Below, piece after piece: positions 14,943 to 24,946 of a stretch of 40,938 bases of DNA. This DNA comes from an uncultured Methanobrevibacter sp. (GTDB taxonomy: Archaea; Methanobacteriota; Methanobacteria; Methanobacteriales; Methanobacteriaceae): contig NZ_CACXTS010000026.1 of assembly GCF_902770715.1 (NCBI RefSeq), positions 1 through 40,938 of the forward strand, read 5' to 3'. The notes under the pieces are model-generated. The model was given only the letters and a program-made list of their open reading frames with translations. It was not told the DNA's origin and did no database searches. How positions within the stretch are numbered: the first letter of the stretch is position 1; each line of letters begins with the position of its first letter. A program made the translations under genes and the position numbers.

Positions 14943-15911
14943 CTATTCTTTTTTGTCTTCAGAGTCAATAGAAATAATAGGCATTTCATCAATATCTTCT
15001 ACTTCAGCGAAAATATCATCAATACTTTCATTATCGAGTTTAGCTTGTTCATATTCTAAATCTTCAATTTCCTCAGCAGTCAATCCTTTTTTATAATCTT
15101 CTTTTTCTTTTGCTGGGGGGATATTGTCGATATCTTCGGTGAGTGGTTTTGGTTTTTTAGAAGAAGTTGGTTTTCTGAGTTTCTTTTTCAAGTCTCCCAA
15201 ATCAAATTCACCTATTTTGTAGGATTCTTTGTCGAGTGGGATGTTGCTTTTAGGAATAATGTTTTCATCACGCTTTTCCTTAGGAACATTATCTTTTTCA
15301 CTACCCAAATCAATGGAATTAATAGAATTTGTAATTCCTTCGATAGGATTCTTAATGTTGAATATTTTAAATATACCATAAATCAATAATAATAATCCTA
15401 TTGCTAAAACAACGATGGAATAGAAGTTTGTTTCACCAGAAACAACATTGTCTATCACACGATCACTACGTGATTGGAAAATGAAAATAGAAATTAAGAT
15501 TAACAATATTCCCAATACTGAACTTATAATTGCCAAAATAGGTGTCCTACCGATTTTTGCATTTACAAAAGTATCAAAGTTATCACTCATTTCTCCAATA
15601 AAATCTTCTGATTCATCCATTTCAGAATTGTCAGTAGAATATTCAATGTCTTTTTCTTTTGGGGTTTTGATAATAAAGTCTTCATCAATAGGTTTTTCTT
15701 CTAAATTGATTGCATTTTCTTTATCGTCGCCTGGGCGATAAATGAATTCATCGTCAATTTCTAAATCTCCGAAGTCAATAGTGTCCTCATTAAGATAATC
15801 TATTAATTCAGCATCCTCTTCGATGTCTAAATTATCAGATTCGTCTTTGACATTATTTATCATGTCTTTAAGGTTAGAAATTCTATGCTCTTTTTCTTTC
15901 GAATCCTTCAT
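14943..15911 (-). CDS. Acidic two-helix membrane protein, function unknown
   Basis: A 322-residue protein I do not recognise. A highly acidic, apparently disordered N-terminal 118 residues is followed by two membrane helices (about 123-145 and 163-184), with a short loop between them, and then a 138-residue lysine- and acid-rich tail. Both tails should face the same side, probably the cytoplasm. The ATG at 15911 follows GAGGG. It starts 9 bases after the TFS gene, so the two are one operon. Such two-helix acidic proteins next to TFS appear to be a Methanobacteriales feature, but I cannot verify this here. Confidence 0.75.
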   Translation of the reverse strand: MKDSKEKEHRISNLKDMINNVKDESDNLDIEEDAELIDYLNEDTIDFGDLEIDDEFIYRPGDDKENAINLEEKPIDEDFIIKTPKEKDIEYSTDNSEMDESEDFIGEMSDNFDTFVNAKIGRTPILAIISSVLGILLILISIFIFQSRSDRVIDNVVSGETNFYSIVVLAIGLLLLIYGIFKIFNIKNPIEGITNSINSIDLGSEKDNVPKEKRDENIIPKSNIPLDKESYKIGEFDLGDLKKKLRKPTSSKKPKPLTEDIDNIPPAKEKEDYKKGLTAEEIEDLEYEQAKLDNESIDDIFAEVEDIDEMPIISIDSEDKKE

Positions 15912-15920
15912 AAAAAACCC

Positions 15921-16232
15921 TCAGTCATATGCTCTCCATGTATGCTTACATTTTGTGCATTTGAAAATACGTGTAGGTGCTTCATCAGCACTACGAGTTT
16001 GTAATAATTTATATGTAGCTTTGTCATTTCCACATTCAGGACAGGTTTCGTTTGTAACCGGACCAACTTCAACGTCTTCGCCTAAGTTAGTAACAGTTTC
16101 TCCAGCTTTAATTTCTTTTTTTAAGTTGTAGTTATCCTCATCAATATTTTCGTTAGAGTACCCACAACTATTGCATTTCAAAACTCCATCTTTTGGAAAC
16201 ATCATTGCTCCACAATCAGGACAAAATTCCAT
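15921..16232 (-). CDS. tfs: Transcription factor S (TFS), RNA cleavage factor
   Basis: A 103-residue archaeal homolog of TFIIS and of RNA polymerase subunit Rpb9's C-terminal domain. It rescues backtracked RNA polymerase by stimulating transcript cleavage. Seen: an N-terminal zinc ribbon (CPDCGAMM...CNSCGY) and a C-terminal ribbon (CPECGNDKA...CTKCKHTWRAYD) carrying the acidic hairpin tip RSADEAPTR, with D-E intact, which is needed for cleavage. It is therefore a functional TFS, not an inhibitory paralog. GGGAG precedes the ATG. It is followed by the acidic membrane protein. Confidence 0.95.
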   Translation of the reverse strand: MEFCPDCGAMMFPKDGVLKCNSCGYSNENIDEDNYNLKKEIKAGETVTNLGEDVEVGPVTNETCPECGNDKATYKLLQTRSADEAPTRIFKCTKCKHTWRAYD

Positions 16233-16308
16233 TTAACTCTCCCTCTATTAAATTTAATCTATATCATAAATAATTTTTTTTTTTAAATTATTTAAATATA
16301 TAGCATTT

Positions 16309-16728
16309 TTATCCATTTTTAGCTTTATTTAAGCAGTCTTTAATTATTTGTTCATGGTCGAAGGCAAGATTGATATCACCTAATTCTTCAGGTGAAAAGA
16401 TGTTGATATCACTCGCATCACTATCAGCTTTTCTGCTGGTGAAGTCCCCTTTAGCTGTGAATGCTATGGTTATTGTATGTCCTCTTGGATCTCTGTCAGG
16501 ATTTGAATAAACATTGACCAAATCTTTAAGTTCAACATCAATGCTGGTTTCTTCCTTTGCTTCACGGATAGCTGCAGTTTCTACGCACTCTCCGTATTCA
16601 ACAAATCCTCCAGGTAATGCCCAGCAATCCTTGTAAGGGTCATTTTTTCTTTTAATTAAAATAAAATTAAATTCGTCATCAAAAATAAAAATATCAGTTG
16701 TCAGTGAAGGAATCTTATATTTGGTCAT
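16309..16728 (-). CDS. Nudix hydrolase
   Basis: A 139-residue Nudix protein that hydrolyses a nucleoside diphosphate linked to another moiety. The complete Nudix box runs GGFVEYGECVETAAIREAKEE, with the metal-binding REAKEE helix intact. The surrounding sequence (WALPGGFVEYGE; DPRGHTITIAF) resembles ADP-ribose pyrophosphatase-type members and bacterial NrtR-linked forms, but the substrate is not certain. ATG 16728 is chosen over TTG 16731 because GTGGT lies at better distance from it. It sits alone between rpoL and tfs, both leftward. Confidence 0.88.
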   Translation of the reverse strand: MTKYKIPSLTTDIFIFDDEFNFILIKRKNDPYKDCWALPGGFVEYGECVETAAIREAKEETSIDVELKDLVNVYSNPDRDPRGHTITIAFTAKGDFTSRKADSDASDINIFSPEELGDINLAFDHEQIIKDCLNKAKNG

Positions 16729-16755
16729 CAAACCACTTTAAAAAAAATAATAGTT

Positions 16756-16771
16756 GAAGCTATAAAGCTTC
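16756..16771 (-). terminator. Hairpin overlapping the rpoL stop codon
   Basis: GAAGCT-ATAA-AGCTTC is a perfect 6-bp stem. The TAG stop at 16760-16762 lies in it. On the minus strand a T8 run follows 8 bases later (A run 16741-16747 and onward). Confidence 0.5.
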
Positions 16772-17038
16772 GTCAATAAGTTTTTTGAATTCAGCGCTTT
16801 CTTTTTGGAGTTCTTCAGCTGCTTTTTTCAATGCTTTTCTTGGTCTTTTTCCTCTTTTGGTTTTGATAGTCATTTCTGGTTTTCCAGTAAGAGGGTGATC
16901 AATATTGTAAACAGCATATTCCACATCAGGGTTTTGCATTAAAATGTGTCTTAATGCATTGCAAACTCCGTGACTTTCATCCTTTACAATAAAAGTTAAT
17001 TCTAAAGTTTTTTCTTCTACTATTTCAAAATTTTCCAT
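16760..17038 (-). CDS. rpoL: DNA-directed RNA polymerase subunit L
   Basis: A 92-residue homolog of eukaryotic Rpb11/AC19 and of part of bacterial alpha. It pairs with RpoD in the assembly platform of RNA polymerase. The diagnostic motif DESHGVCNALRHIL lies near residues 19-32 and is followed by DVEYAVYNIDHPL. Length is standard. It lies 14 bases downstream of csl4, a pairing conserved in Euryarchaeota. Confidence 0.96.
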   Translation of the reverse strand: MENFEIVEEKTLELTFIVKDESHGVCNALRHILMQNPDVEYAVYNIDHPLTGKPEMTIKTKRGKRPRKALKKAAEELQKESAEFKKLIDEAL

Positions 17039-17052
17039 TTTATCAACCTTAA

Positions 17053-17622
17053 TTACTCATTAACATAGTTTTTAGATACTTTACGTCTTTCTTTTTTGTT
17101 GCATGTATTGCATTGAAGTTCATTTTCTTTTTGTGTAGTATGCATGAAATCCCTACAACGAGTACACATAGCTTTAAGCACTCCACAATCTGCATCTACA
17201 GTACCTAAATCGACATTATCTCCAGTAATTTTAACAACTTTTGCTTGAATAATGTCACCTATTCTAAAAGCATCAGATAATTTTTCTAAATAATCTTTTT
17301 TAGCTTGAGAGATGTGTATAGCACCCATATAAGGCAATGCTAAAGGTCTTGCATTATCTTTAATGCATTCAATTTTTACGTTTGCTCTTTGTGGTTTTAT
17401 ATCAGTTATTTGACCGTAAACAATGTCCCCAACTTTTAAAAGAGCAGGTTTCGCATCTGACACAACAGAAATAACCTTCTTTTTTTGATTAATTTTAACA
17501 TTTCCAAGTACTGATGATTTAATTTCTCCATTGTCATCATAAGTACCTTCTCCTGGAAGATATTGCTCTATGATACCTAATTTTTCTCCAGGCATTACAA
17601 TGTTTTTCTCTTCTATACTCAT
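17053..17622 (-). CDS. csl4: Exosome RNA-binding protein Csl4
   Basis: A 189-residue cap subunit of the archaeal exosome, which recruits RNA for 3' degradation or tailing. Seen in order: an N-terminal barrel (MPGEKLGIIEQYLPGEGTYD), an S1 domain at about 65-140 (VGDIVYGQITDIKPQRANVK), and a C-terminal zinc ribbon (CTRCRDFM...CNTC). All three are expected for Csl4. It heads the csl4-rpoL unit; an AT-rich promoter lies upstream in 17640-17700. Confidence 0.95.
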   Translation of the reverse strand: MSIEEKNIVMPGEKLGIIEQYLPGEGTYDDNGEIKSSVLGNVKINQKKKVISVVSDAKPALLKVGDIVYGQITDIKPQRANVKIECIKDNARPLALPYMGAIHISQAKKDYLEKLSDAFRIGDIIQAKVVKITGDNVDLGTVDADCGVLKAMCTRCRDFMHTTQKENELQCNTCNKKERRKVSKNYVNE

Positions 17623-17741
17623 ATTAAAAACACCAGAATAAAGATTTTATAAAAATTTCTTTAATATAATAATTTTATCCATATTAATATTTAAAAGTAT
17701 CTTAATGTGTAATAATCCCCAATTTTTTAAGCGGCAGTAGT

Positions 17742-18693
<952 letters not shown>

Positions 18694-18694
18694 T

Positions 18695-19264
18695 TTAATC
18701 TTCAATTGTTTTTTGGATAACTACTTTGCCGTCAATGACATCTAATGTTACAAGGGATATGATATCGATACCGGTTTCCTCTTCAACTATTTTTTTTCCG
18801 TCGCCTTTTTCAATAACTGCAACTGCGGATTTAATTTCCAAGCCCATATCTTTTAGAGTATTCAATAAGGCTATGTATGTTCCGCCGGTACTGACCACAT
18901 CGTCAATGATGAGGATTCTTTCACCTGCATGCAAATCGTTTATGAAGAGGTTTGATGAGCCATAACCTGTTTTTTGATAAACTTGCTGTTCGCCTTCAAG
19001 TCCGTATTGTCTTTTACGGATTACAACGAATGGTATATCTGTTGCAAGGGAGAGTGCGGTAGCTAAGTGTATTCCCATAGCTTCAACAGCCACAATTTTA
19101 TCAACATCAAGGTCTGCATGTTTATGGACAGCTAAAGACAGTTCACGTAACATTTTAGGGTCCATTGCCGGAACGCCGTCACTTATTGGATTTACAAAGT
19201 AATTGTAGTCACCTTTTTTCACGATTGGAGATGCTTCTAAAGATTTTTTTACTTCCTCTAACAT
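18695..19264 (-). CDS. hpt: Hypoxanthine/guanine phosphoribosyltransferase
   Basis: A 189-residue archaeal-type PRTase that salvages hypoxanthine and guanine using PRPP to give IMP and GMP. The PRPP loop [13 protein letters not shown] is near residues 117-129, and the preceding [16 protein letters not shown] is characteristic of the archaeal Hpt group rather than of adenine enzymes. Start ATG 19264; length is normal. Its stop lies two bases before the dph2 start, so the two are one transcript. Confidence 0.93.
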   Translation of the reverse strand: MLEEVKKSLEASPIVKKGDYNYFVNPISDGVPAMDPKMLRELSLAVHKHADLDVDKIVAVEAMGIHLATALSLATDIPFVVIRKRQYGLEGEQQVYQKTGYGSSNLFINDLHAGERILIIDDVVSTGGTYIALLNTLKDMGLEIKSAVAVIEKGDGKKIVEEETGIDIISLVTLDVIDGKVVIQKTIED

Positions 19265-19359
19265 AGTATCACACCAAAATTATAAAAACTCATTAAATAT
19301 AAATATATTTTAATATAATAATTAAATTTTCTTATATTAACTGTTATTAAAGTGATAAT

Positions 19360-20703
19360 ATGCTTGGAAATTTAGGAGAAAATCTTACTAATACAATGAA
19401 AAAATTAGTGGGAATGTCCGTTATTGATAAAAAAACTATTAAGGAAGTTGTAAAAGACATACAACGTGCTTTAATTCAATCTGACGTTAATATTAAATTA
19501 GTTTTAGATTTATCCAAAAAAATTGAGACAAGGGCTCTTGAAGAGGAACCTCCAAAAGGTATTACTCCAAGGGAGCATGTTATAACAATTATCTATGAAG
19601 AAATGGTAAATCTTTTAGGCAGCGAAGCTGCAGGATTGGATATTAATGATAGGCCTTATAAGATTCTGTTCTTGGGTCTTCAGGGTAGTGGTAAAACAAC
19701 CACCATAGGTAAATTATGCAGATACCTGCAGAAAAAAGGTTTCAATCCGGCAGTAGTTTGTACAGATACATGGAGACCGGCTGCTTATGAGCAATTAAGG
19801 CAATTGACTGAAGAAATGGATGTTCCTTTGTATGGGGATCCTGAAAATAAGGATGCTCTGGACTTGGCCAGAAAAGGTTTGCAGGAATTTAAGAATAGGA
19901 AAGTCATTATTTTCGATACTGCAGGTAGACACAAACAAGAAGAGGATTTAATCGCTGAAATGGATGAATTGGATGATATTATCAATCCAAATGAAGCAAT
20001 CCTTGTTATTGATGGAACAATTGGTCAGCAAGCCGGTGAACAGGCAAAGGCATTTTCACAAGCTACCGATATCGGATCAATCATCATTACCAAATTGGAT
20101 GGTTCAGCAAAAGGTGGGGGTGCGATGTCAGCTGTAGCCGAAACAGGCGCTCCAATCAAATTCATCGGTACCGGTGAGAGAATCGATGACTTTGAATTGT
20201 TCGATCCGGAAAGATTCATTTCAAGATTGCTTGGTATGGGGGATATCAAATCACTCATCGAAAAGGCTGAAGAGACCATTGATGAGGATATTGCCGAACA
20301 GACCATGAAAAATATGATGTCCGGTAAATTCACACTGATGGATATGAAGAACCAGTTTGAAATGATGAACAATATGGGTCCTATGCAGCAGGTCTTGAAC
20401 ATGATTCCGGGTATGGGAAATAAGATTTCCAAAGAAGCTTCCAAGATGACTGAAGACAAAATAGAATCCTATAAAATCATGATGTCTTCAATGACTGAAG
20501 AAGAAATGTTAAATCCTAAGATTATTAAGCAGTCACGTGTCCAAAGAATTGCCAGGGGTTCCGGTGTTGATGAGAGTGAAGTCAAAGAACTTTTAAAATA
20601 TTATAACAACACCAGAAAGACAATGAAAGGAATAGGAAAACGTGGCAGTCGTTTAAGCGGCGGTGCAATGAATCGTATGATGGGACAATTCATGAATAGA
20701 TAA
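19360..20703 (+). CDS. srp54: Signal recognition particle 54 kDa GTPase
   Basis: A 447-residue SRP54/Ffh. It binds 7S RNA and signal sequences and delivers ribosomes to the membrane receptor FtsY. Seen: the helical N domain (1-90), G1 GLQGSGKTT at 106-114, DTAGRH and [11 protein letters not shown] in the G domain, and a methionine-rich M domain from about 310 ([34 protein letters not shown]). It diverges from hpt and is followed by pus10 with one base between. Confidence 0.97.
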   Translation: MLGNLGENLTNTMKKLVGMSVIDKKTIKEVVKDIQRALIQSDVNIKLVLDLSKKIETRALEEEPPKGITPREHVITIIYEEMVNLLGSEAAGLDINDRPYKILFLGLQGSGKTTTIGKLCRYLQKKGFNPAVVCTDTWRPAAYEQLRQLTEEMDVPLYGDPENKDALDLARKGLQEFKNRKVIIFDTAGRHKQEEDLIAEMDELDDIINPNEAILVIDGTIGQQAGEQAKAFSQATDIGSIIITKLDGSAKGGGAMSAVAETGAPIKFIGTGERIDDFELFDPERFISRLLGMGDIKSLIEKAEETIDEDIAEQTMKNMMSGKFTLMDMKNQFEMMNNMGPMQQVLNMIPGMGNKISKEASKMTEDKIESYKIMMSSMTEEEMLNPKIIKQSRVQRIARGSGVDESEVKELLKYYNNTRKTMKGIGKRGSRLSGGAMNRMMGQFMNR

Positions 20704-20704
20704 T

Positions 20705-21910
20705 ATGAAATTAGCAAAACAGATTCTAGAAGAAACGGATGGCAAAATCTGTAAAAATTGTCTTGGGCGTAAGCTATCTAAAACAATTGAAGGAACCGAC
20801 AACATTGATAGGGCAGATAAGGTATGCTCTGAATTGGATATCAATTTGGATGATGCTGATTGCGTAATATGTAATAATCTCTTCGATAAGTTGGATGAAG
20901 AGCTATATAAGAAAATAGATGATAAGATCAATCAGCTGGGAATAGAATTCGATACTTTTCTTGTAGGTTCTAAAATAGACAAATCCATTCAGAAAAGGGA
21001 TGAGGAATTTTCTGAAAAGTTTGATTTGAGCGTTGAAACAATTAAAAAGGAAGTAAACAGGCTTATAGGTCTGGGAATTTGGGAAATTTATGATAAGGAA
21101 GCTGAATTCGAATCACAGGACATTGTTTTCAATGTTGATTTGGTTGGCGAACCCAAGGTCAAAATTCAAATTAATCCGTTATACATAGAAGGAAAGTACA
21201 ATAAATTAAAGCGTGGCATTCCCCAAACAAAATGGCCTTGCACCAAATGTAAAGGCAGGGGATGCGAGGAATGTAACTTCACAGGCAAGCAATATCCCGA
21301 ATCAGTTGAAGAATTAATTTCTGAGCATTTTTTGAAGCTTACCAAGGGAAGAGAAGCCAAATTCCATGGTGCTGGACGTGAAGACATTGATGTTTTAATG
21401 CTAGGTTCCGGAAGACCATTCGTTTTAGAGATAAAGGAACCAAAAATCAGAAAACTGGATTTGCAAAAATTGGAAGAGGAAATAAACAAGATTAATGAAG
21501 GCAAAACTTCCTATCATAATCTGCATGTCTGTGAAAGAAGAAGAAAAGCAGAGATAAAGCAATCCTCTCCGGATACTTATAAAGTTTACAGAGCTTTGGT
21601 TAAATGCGATGAGGCATTTGACGAAGTTAAGCTTGAAGAATTGACAAAATTAAATGAAATCCACCAGCAAACTCCTTTAAGGGTTTTAAGACGTAGGGCC
21701 GATAAGGTGCGCATTAAACATGTGCTTGACTTATCTTATGATGTAATCGATGAGAAAACATTTAGCATGCGCATTAAGACAGAAGGTGGATTATACATCA
21801 AAGAATTAATTTCTGGCGATGAAGGCAGAAGCCATCCTAATGTGGGTGAAATATTGGGAGTTAATGCAATTTGCGAACAATTGGATGTAATTGAAGTAAG
21901 TGAGAAGTAG
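20705..21910 (+). CDS. pus10: tRNA pseudouridine synthase Pus10
   Basis: A 401-residue enzyme that makes pseudouridine 54 and/or 55 in archaeal tRNA. Seen: N-terminal cysteine pairs (CKNC at 16-19; CVIC at 53-56) of the THUMP-containing part, a second knuckle CTKCKGRGCEEC (179-190), and the catalytic segment FHGAGREDIDVLMLGSGRPF at about 220-239 with the essential Asp. The thumb-loop and ending (RRADKVR; EGGLYIKELISGDEGRSHP) fit the family. The ATG starts one base after the srp54 stop, showing tight coupling; moaC follows after 5 bases. Confidence 0.95.
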   Translation: MKLAKQILEETDGKICKNCLGRKLSKTIEGTDNIDRADKVCSELDINLDDADCVICNNLFDKLDEELYKKIDDKINQLGIEFDTFLVGSKIDKSIQKRDEEFSEKFDLSVETIKKEVNRLIGLGIWEIYDKEAEFESQDIVFNVDLVGEPKVKIQINPLYIEGKYNKLKRGIPQTKWPCTKCKGRGCEECNFTGKQYPESVEELISEHFLKLTKGREAKFHGAGREDIDVLMLGSGRPFVLEIKEPKIRKLDLQKLEEEINKINEGKTSYHNLHVCERRRKAEIKQSSPDTYKVYRALVKCDEAFDEVKLEELTKLNEIHQQTPLRVLRRRADKVRIKHVLDLSYDVIDEKTFSMRIKTEGGLYIKELISGDEGRSHPNVGEILGVNAICEQLDVIEVSEK

Positions 21911-21915
21911 ATATT

Positions 21916-22383
21916 ATGGGTGATGAATTTACACATTTAACTGATAGCGGAGTACATATGGTCGAAGTTGGGGCAAAACCTGATCAAAAAAGGAGAGCCA
22001 TTGCAAAAGGCAGCATATTTTTAGATAAAAATACAATTGATCTGATTCAAAACGAAGAAATCAAAAAGGGTAATGTATTAACAACTGCTCAGATTGCAGG
22101 TATTCAGGCCGTTAAAAACACATCTTCAATAATTCCGCTTTGCCATCCTTTGGCTTTAACCGGAATTGAGCTTGATTTTGAAGTAAAGGAAGATGAAATC
22201 ACTGCCACATGTGCCGTTAACACTCTCGGCAAAACTGGAGTTGAAATGGAAGCTATTACTGGGGTAAGCGTTGCATTGCTTACTGTATGGGATATGGTAA
22301 AGGCTGTTGAAAAAGATGAGAAAGGACAATACCCTGATACCAGAATCAGCGACATTAAAGTAATCAAAAAGGAGAAAATTTAA
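21916..22383 (+). CDS. moaC: Cyclic pyranopterin monophosphate synthase MoaC
   Basis: A 155-residue enzyme of molybdenum cofactor synthesis that converts 3',8-cyclo-dihydroGTP to cyclic pyranopterin monophosphate. Seen: LCHPL at 75-79, GKTGVEMEA at 105-113 and DMVKA at 126-130, including the catalytic Asp-Lys pair. Length is normal. It is the third gene of srp54-pus10-moaC. Together with moeA at the window start it covers two separate steps of the pathway. Confidence 0.96.
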   Translation: MGDEFTHLTDSGVHMVEVGAKPDQKRRAIAKGSIFLDKNTIDLIQNEEIKKGNVLTTAQIAGIQAVKNTSSIIPLCHPLALTGIELDFEVKEDEITATCAVNTLGKTGVEMEAITGVSVALLTVWDMVKAVEKDEKGQYPDTRISDIKVIKKEKI

Positions 22384-22452
22384 ACTTTATATACTAGGAA
22401 TATAATAATTATATACAGTTATTTTTAGTAATTAATTTTATGGAGATTTACT

Positions 22453-22614
22453 ATGGCAAAAAAAGATAATAAGATTTCTATGCCTCAAACAGGTGCAGGT
22501 TTAGTAAGATACTTTGATGAAGAAAGTCTTGGACCAAAACTTTCTCCTGAGCACGTTCTCGTAGCTACTGTTATTATAGCTATTTTGTGCTTTGTTTTAA
22601 GATATTCTGCTTAA
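22453..22614 (+). CDS. secG: Preprotein translocase subunit Sec61-beta (SecG in archaeal nomenclature)
   Basis: A 53-residue tail-anchored protein. The soluble N-terminal part has MPQTGAGLVRYFDEE and GPKLSPEHVL, the archaeal Sec61-beta signature, followed by one membrane helix (VATVIIAILCFVLRY). It associates with SecY and SecE in the translocation channel. GGAG eight bases before the ATG and a TATA-like TATATAC upstream suggest its own promoter. The protein is short but complete. Confidence 0.93.
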   Translation: MAKKDNKISMPQTGAGLVRYFDEESLGPKLSPEHVLVATVIIAILCFVLRYSA

Positions 22615-22618
22615 ACAT

Positions 22619-22640
22619 ATTGTTTTTTTTAAAAAACAAT
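22619..22640 (+). terminator. Terminator after Sec61-beta
   Basis: ATTGTTTTTT (22619-22628) pairs with AAAAAACAAT (22631-22640); a T7 run follows at 22645-22651. The stem is almost entirely A-T, so the T tracts may matter more than the hairpin. Confidence 0.45.
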
Positions 22641-22666
22641 ACTACTTTTTTTATTAATTTGATATT

Positions 22667-23491
22667 ATGTTGACTAAAAGAATTATTCCTTGCTTAGATT
22701 GTGATTTACAAGTGCCTGAAGGCAGAGTCGTTAAGGGAGTTGAATTTAAACAGATTAAATATGCAGGCAATCCTGTTGACCTGGCAACTCGCTACTATGA
22801 AGAAGGCGCAGATGAGGTGGTAGTTTTGGATATCACAGCATCACACGAGAGAAGAGCTACAATGGCTGATGTTATTGATAGGCTAACAGAGAATGTATTC
22901 ATGCCAATTTGCGTAGGCGGGGGAATAAGAAAAGTCGACGATTATATTAAGATGCTTAAGGCTGGAGCGGATAAATGCTCAACCAACACAGCGGCTATTA
23001 AAAATCCCGAACTTTTAACTGAAGCTTCAAAGGTTGTAGGTTCTCAAGCGGTTGTAATTGGAATAGATGCAAAAAGAAGATACGTCGAACATCCGGATGA
23101 CGCGCCGGATAAGATTGTCATTGAAACCGACAAGGGCTATTGCTGGTTTGATACAAGCATTTATGGCGGACGTGAATTCACAGGCATTGATGCAATCGCA
23201 TGGGCACAAAAATGCCAAGATCTCGGCGCAGGTGAAATTCTTTTAACCAGTATGGATGGTGATGGGACTCAAAATGGATATGATATTGAGCTAAATAAGA
23301 CAATCAATGATGCTGTTGATATTCCTGTCATTGCCAGTGGCGGTGTAGGTGAACCAAAACATATTCTTGAAGTGTTTGAAAAAACAGATGTTTCTGCAGC
23401 TCTTGCTGCCAGCATATTCCATTTTAACCAATATTCCATCGGCACAGTAAAAGAATTTTTAAAAGAAAATAATGTAGCTGTTCGTTTATGA
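22667..23491 (+). CDS. hisF: Imidazole glycerol phosphate synthase subunit HisF
   Basis: A 274-residue TIM-barrel cyclase of histidine biosynthesis. It uses ammonia from HisH to make imidazole glycerol phosphate and AICAR. Seen: D11 in CLDCDLQ and D134 in GIDAKRRY (catalytic acid pair), [11 protein letters not shown], and [11 protein letters not shown] for phosphate binding. It is about 20 residues longer than bacterial HisF because of an insert near residues 140-165, as in other Methanobacteriales. Its stop overlaps the DNA glycosylase start (ATGA). Confidence 0.96.
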   Translation: MLTKRIIPCLDCDLQVPEGRVVKGVEFKQIKYAGNPVDLATRYYEEGADEVVVLDITASHERRATMADVIDRLTENVFMPICVGGGIRKVDDYIKMLKAGADKCSTNTAAIKNPELLTEASKVVGSQAVVIGIDAKRRYVEHPDDAPDKIVIETDKGYCWFDTSIYGGREFTGIDAIAWAQKCQDLGAGEILLTSMDGDGTQNGYDIELNKTINDAVDIPVIASGGVGEPKHILEVFEKTDVSAALAASIFHFNQYSIGTVKEFLKENNVAVRL

Positions 23492-24408
23492 TTATCAAAT
23501 CCCCTATTGACTTAGAATTGACCCAACTGTCAGGCCAAACATCACAGCCCCCTTGGAGAAAATTTGGTGATTGTTATAGGGAAGTTGTAAATGTCAATGA
23601 TAATCCGGTTATTTTCAGTGTAAAACAGTCCGACGAGTTTTTAGATTTTGATTTTAAAGGGGATATTTCAACCGATGAGGCCATTTCTATGCTGACATAC
23701 ATCTATGATTTGGATTTTGATTTGGATAATTTTTATAGGTATTTGAACAATCATGCCGAGTTGGCTGAAATGTCAAAGTTCTGCAATGGCCTGAGATTAT
23801 TTTTGGCACATGACCCGTTCGAATGCATTATTTCATCAATATGCTCCGCTAACAATTCCATTAAAAGATGGACAAAATCGATTTCTGAGATGAAACAAAA
23901 CTGGGGAAATCAATACGAAGATTACTATACTTTTCCTCAAAGCAGCGACTTAGCAAAGATATACTTGGATGAGGAAGATGAATTTAATTCATCGAACATT
24001 CAAGATATTTGTGACTGCAACAATAACCTCAAAAGTTGTGGCGTAGGATATAGAGCACCATACATGAGAAAGGCATCTGAGCTATTTACACTTGAAATGG
24101 AGCTTTCGGAAATTCCAAAAATGACATATGATGAAGCGTTTGAAACAATTTTGGAGGTGCCGGGTGTTGGTCCGAAAGTTGCAGACTGCATATTGCTTTA
24201 TGGATTTAACTTTAGAGAGGCTTTCCCGTCCGATGTGTGGATAAAAAGGATTGTTTCTCACTTGTATTTTGATGGAAAGGATATGAGTGTAGCCAAGGTG
24301 CGTGAATTTGGAATGGAGGAATTTGGCGACATGGCGGGATATGTCCAGTTGTACATGTTCCATTATGCAAGAAAATCCGGACTGATGGATAAATTGAAAC
24401 GTAAATGA
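23488..24408 (+). CDS. 8-oxoguanine DNA glycosylase/AP lyase-type HhH-GPD protein
   Basis: A 306-residue base-excision repair enzyme. The helix-hairpin-helix [15 protein letters not shown] near 223-237 includes the Schiff-base lysine K230, and D249 in FPSDVWIKR is the catalytic aspartate, both as in Ogg1. The N-terminal domain (about 1-100) resembles the beta domain of Ogg1/AlkA. It would remove oxidised guanine and cut the backbone. The start codon overlaps the hisF stop by 4 bases, giving translational coupling between unrelated functions. Confidence 0.88.
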   Translation: MIIKSPIDLELTQLSGQTSQPPWRKFGDCYREVVNVNDNPVIFSVKQSDEFLDFDFKGDISTDEAISMLTYIYDLDFDLDNFYRYLNNHAELAEMSKFCNGLRLFLAHDPFECIISSICSANNSIKRWTKSISEMKQNWGNQYEDYYTFPQSSDLAKIYLDEEDEFNSSNIQDICDCNNNLKSCGVGYRAPYMRKASELFTLEMELSEIPKMTYDEAFETILEVPGVGPKVADCILLYGFNFREAFPSDVWIKRIVSHLYFDGKDMSVAKVREFGMEEFGDMAGYVQLYMFHYARKSGLMDKLKRK

Positions 24409-24436
24409 ACATGTTTATTATAGTTTTCGTGATATC

Positions 24437-24832
24437 ATGACAAAAGTATCTGTTATAAACAAAAAGGAATTGACAAAAAGCGAAGAAGAAGTTCTTGAGA
24501 GATTTAAAGAATTCCAATTGGCAATGATAGAAAAGAATTTCGATGCGCTCGATGAGATTTTAGATGATGATTACACATTAACACACATGTCCGGAAAAAC
24601 ACAAACAAAACAGGAATACATCGATGAAATCATGGACGGAACATTGAACTATTACGAATCAACTATTGACTGCCCCCAAATTAAAATAATTGAAGAAACA
24701 AAAGCTATTTTCAATGCTGATGTAACGCTTGATGCGAAAGTATACGGTATTAAAGGAACTTGGACCTTGCATTCACAGCAAACAATGGAAAAGGTCAATA
24801 ACAAATGGTATATCAGCAAATGGGACAATTAG
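24437..24832 (+). CDS. NTF2-like (DUF4440/SnoaL-like) protein
   Basis: A 131-residue single-domain protein of the NTF2-like fold. The N-terminal helix pair (EEEVLERFKEFQLAMIEKNF) is followed by LDDDYTLTHMSGKTQTKQEY and then a beta sheet ending WTLHSQQTMEKVNNKWYIS, matching DUF4440. Members bind small hydrophobic ligands or act as weak isomerases. No catalytic residue can be assigned. GTGAT lies five bases before the ATG. It stands between the glycosylase and the MFS exporter, all rightward. Confidence 0.75.
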   Translation: MTKVSVINKKELTKSEEEVLERFKEFQLAMIEKNFDALDEILDDDYTLTHMSGKTQTKQEYIDEIMDGTLNYYESTIDCPQIKIIEETKAIFNADVTLDAKVYGIKGTWTLHSQQTMEKVNNKWYISKWDN

Positions 24833-24946
24833 ATTATAATTAAATATCATCATTAATCAATCCGATAATTTGTGTCTAATGGATTGGACATTGTTTTATT
24901 CAGACAAGATAAGATTTTATATTGTATAAAATTAATATATTATTTG

